A stretch of DNA of 64,000 nucleotides from NCBI GenBank assembly GCA_035626515.1, contig DASPNM010000019.1:62001-126000 (forward strand), given 5' to 3'. This stretch comes from DASPNM01 sp035626515 (GTDB lineage: Bacteria; Bacteroidota; Bacteroidia; Chitinophagales; Chitinophagaceae). A program made the position numbers and the translations under genes. Shown piece by piece: positions 52,440 to 59,908 of the stretch (positions within the stretch are counted from its first letter, which is position 1; each line of letters starts with the position of its first letter). The notes below the pieces were generated by a model that was not told the origin of the DNA, made no database searches, and saw only the letters and a program-made list of their open reading frames with translations.

Positions 52440-53147
52440 GTGAATAATATTCTTTTCATCGACATCGAGACCGTCCCGCAGTATCCCTCCTACTCTGAGC
52501 TGCCGGAGGACTGGAAAAACCTCTGGTCGGTCAAGGCGGGCTACCTGGTGCGGAAGCAGGAGGAAACGCCGGAATCCATTTACCCGCGGGCGGGGATCTA
52601 TGCGGAATTCGGAAGGATCATCTGCATCAGTTGCGGTGTGCTGCAGGGATCAGGAGAGCAGAGGAAGTTTCTCATCAAAAGCTTTTGTTCGGAAGATGAA
52701 AAGCTGCTGCTGACACAATTCACGGGCATGCTGAATAAATGGGCGGTGGACGGAAACAAATACCTCTGCGCGCATAACGGAAAAGAATTTGACTTTCCTT
52801 ACATCTGCCGGCGGCTGGTGATCAACGGCCTCCCGGTGCCGCCCATCCTGCAGACTGCAGGCAGAAAGCCCTGGGAAGTGAACCATCTCGATACGTTGGA
52901 GCTTTGGAAGTTTGGAGATTTCAAACATTACACTTCGCTGAACCTGTTGGCACATACGCTGGGTATCGTGACACCCAAGAACGATATTGACGGAAGCCGC
53001 GTCTGGGAAGTTTACTGGCGGGAAAAAGACACCACGCGCATCGTAACGTATTGCCAGAAAGATGTGACCACGGTAGCGCAGGTGTTCTTAAGAATGCACG
53101 GAGAGCCGTTGATCGACGAAGGAAACATCGAGGTGAAAAACAGCTGA
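52440..53147 (+). CDS. PolB-like 3'-5' exonuclease (DEDDy family)
   Basis: About 235 residues from the GTG at 52440; a GTG at 52428 is also possible, and an upstream ATG would overlap manC and add unrelated sequence. DEDDy exonuclease motifs: FIDIETVP (Asp and Glu, Exo I), LCAHNGKEFDFPYIC (Exo II Asp) and YCQKDVTTVAQ (Exo III Tyr and Asp). This is the predicted exonuclease related to the proofreading domain of DNA polymerase B, a stand-alone protein in Bacteroidota. Likely a DNA repair or end-processing nuclease. It is 13 bases before the ridA gene on the same strand. Confidence 0.88.
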   Translation: MNNILFIDIETVPQYPSYSELPEDWKNLWSVKAGYLVRKQEETPESIYPRAGIYAEFGRIICISCGVLQGSGEQRKFLIKSFCSEDEKLLLTQFTGMLNKWAVDGNKYLCAHNGKEFDFPYICRRLVINGLPVPPILQTAGRKPWEVNHLDTLELWKFGDFKHYTSLNLLAHTLGIVTPKNDIDGSRVWEVYWREKDTTRIVTYCQKDVTTVAQVFLRMHGEPLIDEGNIEVKNS

Positions 53148-53160
53148 CAACACGATTCAT

Positions 53161-53547
53161 ATGAGCAGAACCATTTACGCCTCCGGCGCCCCCTGGGAAG
53201 AGATCGTCGGATACAGCCGCGCTGTACGGGTGGGTAATGTTATTGAGGTAACTGGTACTGTGGCCGCCAACGAACTGGGTGCAGTGGTGGGTGAGGGCGA
53301 CGCTTATGCGCAAACAAAATTCATTATCGGGAAAATCGCTGCAGCGCTGGAGGCCGCGGGCGGCTCGCTGCGTGACGTGGTACGGACACGCATGTTCGTC
53401 ACAGATATATCGCGCTGGGAGGAATATGGGCGCGCGCACGGAGAATTTTTCGGGGAAATCCGCCCCTGTACCAGCATGATCGGCGTGAGCGCGCTGATCG
53501 CCCCGGAGTACCTCATCGAGATCGAAGCGACCGCGATTACTGAATAA
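53161..53547 (+). CDS. RidA family protein (enamine/imine deaminase)
   Basis: 128-residue YjgF/YER057c/UK114 fold. Typical motifs: GDAYAQTKFIIGKIAAALEAAGGSLRDVVRTRMFVTDI, and C-terminal VSALIAPEYLIEIEATA with the Glu of the active site; the substrate Arg is in TRMFV. RidA proteins hydrolyse reactive enamines and imines released by PLP enzymes. The next gene, 9 bases downstream, encodes a PLP aminotransferase, which fits this role. Confidence 0.92.
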   Translation: MSRTIYASGAPWEEIVGYSRAVRVGNVIEVTGTVAANELGAVVGEGDAYAQTKFIIGKIAAALEAAGGSLRDVVRTRMFVTDISRWEEYGRAHGEFFGEIRPCTSMIGVSALIAPEYLIEIEATAITE

Positions 53548-53556
53548 CTTCGCGCG

Positions 53557-54705
53557 ATGATGCCCGTTATCAAATCCCGCCTGCCCGACACCGGCACCAC
53601 CATCTTTACTGTCATGAGCGCGCTGGCCGCCGAATACAAGGCGGTAAATCTGGGCCAGGGATTTCCCGATTATCCCATGAGCGAGGAGCTAATCGCCCTC
53701 GTAAACCAGGCAATGCGCGACGGGCACAACCAATACGCGCCGATGCCGGGCTGGCAGCCACTGCGCGAGGCAATCGCGGAAAAAGTCGAATTTCTCTACG
53801 ATTGCAGCGTTGATCCTGCGACGGAAATAACCATTACGCCCGGCGGGACGTACGCTGTTTATTCCGCGCTTACCTCCATTCTTCATGCCGGGGACGAGGT
53901 CATCGTTTTCGAGCCCGCCTACGATAGCTATATTCCCAACATTAGCATCAACGGTGCGAAGCCCGTGCCGCTGAGCCTCCTTTATCCCGATTACCGGATC
54001 GACTGGACCGCGGTTGAGGCGGCGATCACGGAGAAAACGCGGGCCATTTTGATCAATTCGCCGCACAACCCCACAGGCGCGGTGTTACATACACAGGACC
54101 TCGAGACCCTGGCAAGGCTGACTTCGGGAAAAAACATTTTCGTTGTGAGCGATGAGGTGTATGAGCACCTCATTTTTGACGGAATGAAGCACCAGAGCGT
54201 ACTGCGGCATCACGAATTAAGGGAGAGAAGCTTCGTATGCTTTTCTTTTGGCAAGGTTTACCACTGCACCGGCTGGAAGCTGGGATATTGCATCGCTCCC
54301 GCGCCTCTCACCGCGGAATTCCGAAAGGTTCACCAGTTCAATTGTTTTACCTGTAATACGCCGGCGCAGGTGGGGCTCGCGGCATTTCTCAAAAACCGCG
54401 AAGCATACCTTTCTCTTCCTTCCATGATGCAGGAAAAGCGGGATTTTTTCGTACGGCTCATGGCGCACACAAAATTTGAACTGCTTCCCTCAGGCGGCAG
54501 TTATTTTATTTGCGGGAACTACGGGCGCATTAGCGACCAGGGCGACCGGGATTTCGCCGTCCGGCTGACGCGCGAAGCCGGCGTCGCTACCATTCCCGTC
54601 TCTTCTTTTTATCACAATGGGAAGGACGACGGGGTGATCCGATTCTGTTTCGCCAAGAAAAAAGAAACCCTCGAGGCGGCGGCGGAACGCTTGTCGAAAC
54701 TCTAA
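53557..54705 (+). CDS. PLP-dependent aminotransferase (methionine/kynurenine aminotransferase-like)
   Basis: 382 residues, fold-type I. ITPGGTYAVYSAL (cofactor loop), NSPHNPTGAV, SDEVYEHLIFDG and the Schiff-base Lys in SFGKVYHCTGWKLGY are complete, with the C-terminal carboxylate-binding Arg in VIRFCFAKK. The VNLGQGFPDYPM start and length match the YbdL/methionine aminotransferase group, which acts in methionine salvage; kynurenine or glutamine transamination is possible. Start ATG 53557 (a second ATG follows at once). Preceded by ridA, and followed 4 bases later by an EamA transporter gene, so three genes may form an operon. Confidence 0.92.
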   Translation: MMPVIKSRLPDTGTTIFTVMSALAAEYKAVNLGQGFPDYPMSEELIALVNQAMRDGHNQYAPMPGWQPLREAIAEKVEFLYDCSVDPATEITITPGGTYAVYSALTSILHAGDEVIVFEPAYDSYIPNISINGAKPVPLSLLYPDYRIDWTAVEAAITEKTRAILINSPHNPTGAVLHTQDLETLARLTSGKNIFVVSDEVYEHLIFDGMKHQSVLRHHELRERSFVCFSFGKVYHCTGWKLGYCIAPAPLTAEFRKVHQFNCFTCNTPAQVGLAAFLKNREAYLSLPSMMQEKRDFFVRLMAHTKFELLPSGGSYFICGNYGRISDQGDRDFAVRLTREAGVATIPVSSFYHNGKDDGVIRFCFAKKKETLEAAAERLSKL

Positions 54706-54709
54706 CCAC

Positions 54710-55609
54710 ATGCCCGCTCAACACCATTTCCGCGGAATTTTTTTCATGCTCCTGGCTGCGCTCGGGTTTTCCATCATGGGCGGCTCGGCCAAATTGCTCA
54801 AAGGAAGCTTCAACGCCGGACAGCTGGTGTTTTACCGGAACGCCATCGGGCTGATCGTCCTAATCGCCAGTTTCCTCCTCCACCCACCGGCGAACAAAGG
54901 GCGTCGCTTCCGGTTGCTGGTGTTCCGCGGGCTTATGGGAACCGTTGCGCTGTACACGCTTCTTTATTGCATTCTTCACATCCCACTCGGCACCGCGATG
55001 ACCTATAATTTGACTTCCGCGCTTTTTATCGCCGTCTTCTCATTCCTCCTTTTTCGCGAATACCACGGAAGAATTGTGTTGCTTGCCGTGTTGCTCGGAT
55101 TCGCGGGAATGCTGCTTATCTACAAGCCTAACATGCATTTTGCCTGGCAGTACCACGCCGCCGGCCTGTTGTCGGGGATCACATCGGCCCTTGCCTACAT
55201 CAGCGTCGGGAGACTTAATGCCTATTACGATACGCGAATTATCGTGCTTTCCTTCGTTGGCATGGGCGTGCTGGTACCCGGCTTGTTCATGGCAGTGCAG
55301 GAGGCGGCGCAGCTTTCTGCCGACGAAATCTTCTTCGTGGAATGGCGCTGGCCGCAGGACATGGAATGGGCGTACGTGCTTTCGATGGGTTTTGCCGCTC
55401 TCTTCGGACAATACTTCGTCACCCGCGCATACGGAGCCGATAAACCCGGCTTCGTGTCGGCCATCGGATATGCCAACATTGTTTTTTCCATTTTCATAGG
55501 CATGGCCCTCGGAGACGCTTTCCCCGACCTGATGTCGCTCGCGGGAATCGCCTGCATCATTGTTTCCGGCGTGATCATCGCTTTTGAAAAACACCGGAAA
55601 CGAGGCTGA
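54710..55609 (+). CDS. DMT/EamA family transporter
   Basis: 299-residue inner-membrane protein with ten predicted helices and two EamA repeats (about 8-140 and 150-292). Typical sequence: GGSAKLLKGSFNAGQLVFYRNAIGLI, GTAMTYNLTSALFIAVFSFLLFRE and the second repeat's FVTRAYGADKPGFVSAIGY. Members export amino acids and related metabolites; the link with the aminotransferase gene (4-base spacing) hints at an amino-acid-like substrate, but this is inference. Last gene before the ars promoter. Confidence 0.92.
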   Translation: MPAQHHFRGIFFMLLAALGFSIMGGSAKLLKGSFNAGQLVFYRNAIGLIVLIASFLLHPPANKGRRFRLLVFRGLMGTVALYTLLYCILHIPLGTAMTYNLTSALFIAVFSFLLFREYHGRIVLLAVLLGFAGMLLIYKPNMHFAWQYHAAGLLSGITSALAYISVGRLNAYYDTRIIVLSFVGMGVLVPGLFMAVQEAAQLSADEIFFVEWRWPQDMEWAYVLSMGFAALFGQYFVTRAYGADKPGFVSAIGYANIVFSIFIGMALGDAFPDLMSLAGIACIIVSGVIIAFEKHRKRG

Positions 55610-55652
55610 AAGCCGCACCCGGCGTTTTTCCAAAAAAATATTTCAGCAAAAA

Positions 55653-55690
55653 TTTGGACGGTCGAAGATTAATCGTATATTTGCGATAAT
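55653..55690 (+). promoter_or_regulatory. promoter and ArsR operator of the ars operon
   Basis: -33 element TTTG (55653-55656), 19-base spacer, and -7 element TATATTTG (55676-55683). The -7 box lies inside an inverted repeat ATCG-N8-CGAT (55672-55687), a natural ArsR operator position. Binding there would block the polymerase; As(III) would release it. The ATG follows at 55705. Confidence 0.7.
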
Positions 55691-55704
55691 AGATTAAACA
55701 AACA

Positions 55705-56037
55705 ATGGCCATCCACAAGCGTGAAGAGTTCAGCCAAAAGGAGCAGGCCCTGGCGAGCGTCGCCAAGGCAATGAGCCACCCGGCCCGCATCGCAATCCTG
55801 TCGGTGTTGGCGAAAAAGAATGAATGCATTTGCGGAGAAATCGTGGACCTGCTTCCCCTCGCGCAAAGCACCGTAAGCCAGCACCTCAAAGAGCTGCGCC
55901 GTGCCGGCTTGATCCAGGGCGAAACAGATGGGCCCCGAAGCTGCTATTGCATCAATTGGAAAACTTTTGAAAAATTCAAAAGCGACTTCGATTCGCTTTT
56001 CCGGAAACTACAGGAAGAGCACGCGAAGTGCTGTTAA
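55705..56037 (+). CDS. arsR: ArsR-family metalloregulator
   Basis: 110-residue winged-helix repressor. The DNA-recognition region is LAQSTVSQHLKELRRAGLI (about 53-71). Just before it, NECICGEIVDLL carries a Cys-x-Cys pair in the usual As(III)-sensing helix, and the protein ends in a Cys pair (KCC). It should repress its own operon and respond to arsenite or antimonite. arsM follows 16 bases later, then the Cys-rich peptide gene and a terminator. No arsenite pump or arsenate reductase gene lies next to it. Confidence 0.92.
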   Translation: MAIHKREEFSQKEQALASVAKAMSHPARIAILSVLAKKNECICGEIVDLLPLAQSTVSQHLKELRRAGLIQGETDGPRSCYCINWKTFEKFKSDFDSLFRKLQEEHAKCC

Positions 56038-56053
56038 ACCAAAAAGTATAGCC

Positions 56054-56896
56054 ATGAACAACGAAACAAATCTGAAGTCCCTGGTAAAGGAAAAATATTC
56101 CGCCATCGCGCGCAGTGAAGAAGACGGCTGCTGCGGCGCCGGGCTCTGCTGCGGAGAATCCGGGGTCAACCTTATGGCCGACGATTACTCGCGCCTGCCC
56201 GGATATGCCCCCGGGGCCGATCTGGGATTGGGCTGCGGCCTGCCGACAGAACTCGCCGCCATCCGGGAGGGCGAATTGATTGTAGACCTGGGCTGTGGCG
56301 CCGGCAACGACGCGTTCGTCGCCGCCCGCCTCACCGGGACATCGGGGAAAGTGATCGGCGTGGATTTCTCCGAACCCATGATCGCCCGGGCGCGCGAAAA
56401 CGCGACAAAGCTGGACGTGCAACACGTGGAGTTCCGACTGGGCGACATCGAAAGCTTGCCCGTAGCTTCCAATACAGCAGACCTCGTGATCAGTAACTGT
56501 GTATTGAACCTGGTCCCAAACAAGCACCGCGCTTTCAGCGAGATCTTCCGCGTGCTCAGGCCCGGTGGAAGATTCTGTATTTCCGACATCGTAGTTGAGC
56601 GTTCGCTGCCGGCCAAATGGAAGGAAGTGGCAGAGCTCTACGCCGGCTGCGTGTCAGGGGCCATACTGAAGGAACAGTACCTGTCCATCGTTCGCGAAGC
56701 CGGCTTTTTAGAGGTCGGGGTCCGCGTCGAAAAACGCATCCATGTTCCGATCGAAACACTGGCGAAATATGTCGACCCCGACGACCTGGAGGCGCAGCAG
56801 GCAAAGGGTTCAGGGATCCTGAGCATCACGCTCACCGGATCCAGGCCCGCGAAAGACGATCGCAATTGCTGCGAGCCCGGGAGCGGTTGCTGCTAA
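56054..56896 (+). CDS. arsM: arsenite S-adenosylmethionine methyltransferase
   Basis: Methylates As(III) using S-adenosylmethionine and thiols. 280 residues from the ATG at 56054; an upstream open extension overlaps arsR in another frame and is rejected. A Cys-rich N-terminus (C26, C27, C32, C33) precedes the Rossmann methyltransferase motif VDLGCGAGNDAFVAARL (about 77-93). As-binding cysteines are visible in ISNCVLNLVP and YAGCVSGA. The C-terminus ends CCEPGSGCC. The N-terminal GLGCGLPT loop is typical of ArsM. Second gene of the ars operon. Confidence 0.95.
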   Translation: MNNETNLKSLVKEKYSAIARSEEDGCCGAGLCCGESGVNLMADDYSRLPGYAPGADLGLGCGLPTELAAIREGELIVDLGCGAGNDAFVAARLTGTSGKVIGVDFSEPMIARARENATKLDVQHVEFRLGDIESLPVASNTADLVISNCVLNLVPNKHRAFSEIFRVLRPGGRFCISDIVVERSLPAKWKEVAELYAGCVSGAILKEQYLSIVREAGFLEVGVRVEKRIHVPIETLAKYVDPDDLEAQQAKGSGILSITLTGSRPAKDDRNCCEPGSGCC

Positions 56897-56928
56897 AAAC
56901 TTTCTCGTAAATCTTAAAAAGTAAAGCC

Positions 56929-57009
56929 ATGAACACAAACAATGAAAGCCCGTCCTGCTGTGGAAGCAGCAGCGAATGCTGCTTGCTGGGCGACTGGGGT
57001 TGTTGCTAA
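56929..57009 (+). CDS. 26-residue Cys-rich peptide at the end of the ars operon
   Basis: Small open frame too short for most gene finders: ATG 56929, TAA 57007-57009, 26 residues. It has six Cys in three pairs (residues 10-11, 17-18, 25-26): SPSCCGSSSECC, then LLGDWGCC. It ends in a Cys pair, as ArsR and ArsM do. The leader AAAAAGTAAAGCCATGAAC is nearly identical to the arsM leader AAAAAGTATAGCCATGAAC, so it is probably translated, and a terminator follows the stop by 3 bases. Inference: a metal(loid)-binding peptide induced by arsenic, or a short modified peptide. No homologue is known to me. Confidence 0.7.
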   Translation: MNTNNESPSCCGSSSECCLLGDWGCC

Positions 57010-57012
57010 AGG

Positions 57013-57037
57013 AAAGGGGCTCGCAGCGAGCCCCTTT
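57013..57037 (+). terminator. terminator of the ars operon
   Basis: AAAGGGGCTCG-CAG-CGAGCCCCTTT, an 11-base perfect stem, followed by GCATTTTG. It lies between two convergent units and, read from the other strand, may also end the transglycosylase gene transcript at 57046. Confidence 0.88.
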
Positions 57038-57045
57038 GCATTTTG

Positions 57046-57909
57046 TCAGTTGTGCGCGGCGGCAATCACTTTCTGTGTTTTCAGGCTATCTGCCGGCTGC
57101 AGCGCGCGAATGAATTCGTCCACATCCCGGAAATGGCTGGTTGTCTCAGATCTCGTCATGGTGACGAGGCTTCCATGCCCCTCGAAAAAATAATGGGTCG
57201 CGATGAATTTCCGCACGTGCGTACGCGTTTCCAAAGGAAGAAACCGCTCGAGTTGCCAGTAGTCGCGACTTCCGGAACGGCGTATCGCGGAGAGAACGGG
57301 TGCCGGCCCCGAGTTGTAAGAAGCGACCGTGAGCAACCAATCATCAAACATCCGGTACAAATAAAGCAGGTACCGGGCTGCGGCGACCGAACTCTTGTGG
57401 CTGTTTTTCCGCTCATCCACGCCTCCGGTGCGCAATCCGAACGTGCGGGCGGAGGCCGGCATGAACTGCCAAAGCCCGACAGCTCCCGCCGGCGAGACCA
57501 CAGTACTGTTCAACCGGGACTCGATAACCGCCAGGTATTTCAACTCGAGCGGCAGCTCGTACCCGGAAAAAACTTTTTCAATAACGGAAAAATAAGGTGC
57601 GCTGCGCGCCCTGATTCGCTCCAGTCCATACCGGTTCTGCCTGAGGTAGCTCTCTACAAACCGCTCGGCCTGCGTCGGGATGTTCACCCGGGGCGCCTTC
57701 TCAAGTTGCTCGGGTGAAAGTTCCGGGAGACAGCTGCAAAAGCCGTTGGTCCCCACCCGGTGAGTTCTTTCTTTGACGACGGAATCCCCCGGACAACTGC
57801 CGTTGGCAATGCTGCTGGCGGTGAGGCCGGGATGGGTGGCGGGAGTTGCTGCTATGAAAAATGATCCCGATGCAGCAAGTGCTGTTTTGAACAGGTTTTT
57901 ACCGAACAT
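57046..57909 (-). CDS. lytic transglycosylase (MltD-like SLT domain)
   Basis: 287 residues with a hydrophobic N-terminus (ALAASGSFFIAATPA), so exported. The SLT domain holds the catalytic Glu in YLAVIESRLN (about residue 130), SPAGAVGLWQFMPASARTFGL, and ASYNSGPAPVLSAI. It cleaves the peptidoglycan MurNAc-GlcNAc bond with formation of the 1,6-anhydro product. No LysM repeats follow; the C-terminus is short (THYFFEG, then a tail), so it is a catalytic-domain-only form. Convergent with the ars operon. Confidence 0.92.
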   Translation of the reverse strand: MFGKNLFKTALAASGSFFIAATPATHPGLTASSIANGSCPGDSVVKERTHRVGTNGFCSCLPELSPEQLEKAPRVNIPTQAERFVESYLRQNRYGLERIRARSAPYFSVIEKVFSGYELPLELKYLAVIESRLNSTVVSPAGAVGLWQFMPASARTFGLRTGGVDERKNSHKSSVAAARYLLYLYRMFDDWLLTVASYNSGPAPVLSAIRRSGSRDYWQLERFLPLETRTHVRKFIATHYFFEGHGSLVTMTRSETTSHFRDVDEFIRALQPADSLKTQKVIAAAHN

Positions 57910-58311
57910 TGTTTGCCGTTTGGGTACAACAATGTCGTCCCTTGAGGAATCGGAATTTAGTGTGGGGTACGGTTGGGAATAAGCAGGGTTCTGTTGGACG
58001 ATTAAACAGGTTTTTCAGTTTTCAGAACGCTGTCCCGGTTGCAAAAGAGCTGAGGCAAAGATAATTCCAGTTTTTTTCTAATGCATGCTCCTGTGAGCTC
58101 AAAAAATACTATGACATCTTAACCGCATGATCCTCATTAATGTTTTTTTGTCCAACTGTAAAACTGTCAGGGAATGCGGAATATATATAGCTACTTGGAT
58201 GTCTTAAGGTGTTGCGACTCTTGGGCCTTCTCCACACCCGGCACGGTTTCCCGCCACCATATATATATATAATATTACCCACGAACGGCGCAAAACCCGG
58301 CCTTCGGATGT
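57910..58311. other. gene-free stretch between the transglycosylase and nadA genes
   Basis: 402 bases without a supported gene. It contains short AT-alternating runs (TATATATATAT near 58260-58275 and ATATATAT near 58182-58189) and no clear promoter or terminator hairpin. A 117-codon open frame at 58109-58462 overlaps nadA and has no recognisable domain. Confidence 0.5.
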
Positions 58312-59316
58312 TTAAAGTCCGGCCCGGCTGCTGATCTCGAGCATTTTCCTGATCGGTTTTACTGCGGCAAGGCGTAAACCCTCGTCCATCTGGATTTCGG
58401 GCTGCTCGTATTCCATGCAGAGGTAAAGTTTTTCGAGAGTATTGCGTTTCATGTGCGGGCACTCATTGCAGGCGCAGCTATTATCGGGCGGGGCGGGAAT
58501 GAAGGTCTTGTGGGGTGACGCCTTCATCATCTGGTGCAGGATTCCGGTTTCGGTGGCCACGATGTACTGCATCGACGAGTCGGTCTGGGTAAACTTCAGC
58601 AAACCCGTGGTAGAGCCGATATAGTCGGCTATCCGCAGAATGGGATCCTCGCACTCCGGGTGTGCTATCAGCTTCGCCTCCGGATATCTCACTTTTAGCC
58701 GTGTAATTTTCTCCAGGCTGAAGATCTCGTGTACCATACAGGCGCCGTTCCAGAGCAACATATTGCGCCCGCTGACCTTATTGATCCAGGCTCCCAGGTT
58801 TTTGTCCGGCGCGAAAATGATGGGCTGCTCCGCTGGAAAACTGTCTACGATCGCCCGGGCGTTGCTGCTGGTGCAAATTACGTCGCTCAGCGCCTTGATG
58901 CCGGCGCTGCAGTTGATGTAGCTCACCACTACGTGATCGGGGTGTTGTTCTTTGAATTTTTTGAAAAGTTGCGGAGGGCAGCTGTCGCTGAGGGAACAAC
59001 CCGCTTTCAGATCAGGAATAACGACTTTCTTTCCGGGGTTGAGTATCTTGGCTGTTTCCGCCATGAAATGCACGCCGGCGAAAGCGATCATGTCCGCGTC
59101 AGTCCGTTCCGCCTGCTGGGCCAAACCCAGGCTGTCGCCGATGTAATCCGCGACGTCCTGGATGTCCGGCTCCTGGTAGTAGTGCGCCAGGATGATGGCG
59201 TTTTTCTCCTTCTTGAGTCTTTCGATCTCCGCAAAAAGGTCAAGTGTGGGATCCAGTTCGATGTCGAGGTAACCGTTCAGCTCAACGCCGGCAATATCGG
59301 GTGGTTGCAGTCTCAT
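58312..59316 (-). CDS. nadA: quinolinate synthase A
   Basis: Condenses iminoaspartate with dihydroxyacetone phosphate to quinolinate, the first ring of NAD. 334 residues. Three Fe-S cysteines are visible: AGCSLSDSCPP, VMWNG-type MLLWNGACMVHE with its Cys, and CACNECPHMKRNTLEKL. AHYYQEPDIQDVADYIGDSLGLAQQA and GVHFMAETAKILNPGKKV are classic NadA blocks. nadB and nadC are not in the window. It is divergent from the S46 peptidase gene across a 592-base gene-free region. Confidence 0.97.
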   Translation of the reverse strand: MRLQPPDIAGVELNGYLDIELDPTLDLFAEIERLKKEKNAIILAHYYQEPDIQDVADYIGDSLGLAQQAERTDADMIAFAGVHFMAETAKILNPGKKVVIPDLKAGCSLSDSCPPQLFKKFKEQHPDHVVVSYINCSAGIKALSDVICTSSNARAIVDSFPAEQPIIFAPDKNLGAWINKVSGRNMLLWNGACMVHEIFSLEKITRLKVRYPEAKLIAHPECEDPILRIADYIGSTTGLLKFTQTDSSMQYIVATETGILHQMMKASPHKTFIPAPPDNSCACNECPHMKRNTLEKLYLCMEYEQPEIQMDEGLRLAAVKPIRKMLEISSRAGL

Positions 59317-59417
59317 TTTGGTGGCTTGTTGAAGGGGAGCAATATTACGCGCCGCAACCCCCGGGTACCAAAATTATTTTTCATTCGCCTCATAACACCC
59401 AGTAATAGTAGTAATAC

Positions 59418-59757
59418 ATTTTTTTAAAAAAAGAGCTTATTACTATTAGCCCTGTGAATTGGTGGAAAATTTCACAGGCTTCCCGAACACAAAATTACTA
59501 AAGAGAGATTTTCCACAGGGACACGGGTGAAATCAACATAGTCGAACCGCGCTGGATAAGGATTTCGTGGCGCTTTGCACATTTTTGTGGATAATCACCA
59601 GGAAGCGGTTGTAGGAAACTCACCGCGGACGAATTTGTTAGTTGCGGTGGAATAACGGATGCATTACTGACACAGAACAATTGTTAGTAGAATGAAAAAT
59701 TTTCTTCACCGGTTTCTTTCCAATTCCATATCCACGTTTCACGTCGTCTTATTCACG
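59418..59757. other. gene-free region with DnaA-box-like sites, possible origin
   Basis: The interval 59317-59908 holds no gene. It has an AT-rich block (59418-59456, T7/A7 run and TTATTACTATTA), a site TTTTCCACA (59509-59517), a perfect TTATCCACA on the minus strand (59586-59594), and a near-site TTATTCACG (59749-59757), plus GGTGGAAAA at 59461-59469. It lies between divergent genes. Inference only: this resembles a small bacterial oriC, but neither dnaA nor dnaN is nearby. Confidence 0.4.
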
Positions 59758-59908
59758 AGCCCGCTGATTTTTCCAACAGTGTTTGGGGAGAAAAAACCGC
59801 CCGGTCATTTGATTTAAGTTAAAGGGCGGGCGTGTAAATCACCGCTTTTCCATGGGCGGAACCCGGAAAGTTTGATATTGGCTATTTTTAGAGCCCTAAA
59901 ATCATTTT

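Noticed and set aside
58259..58275. AT-alternating run as an origin or promoter
   Set aside because: Simple TA repeat with no boxes around it and no matching gene start.
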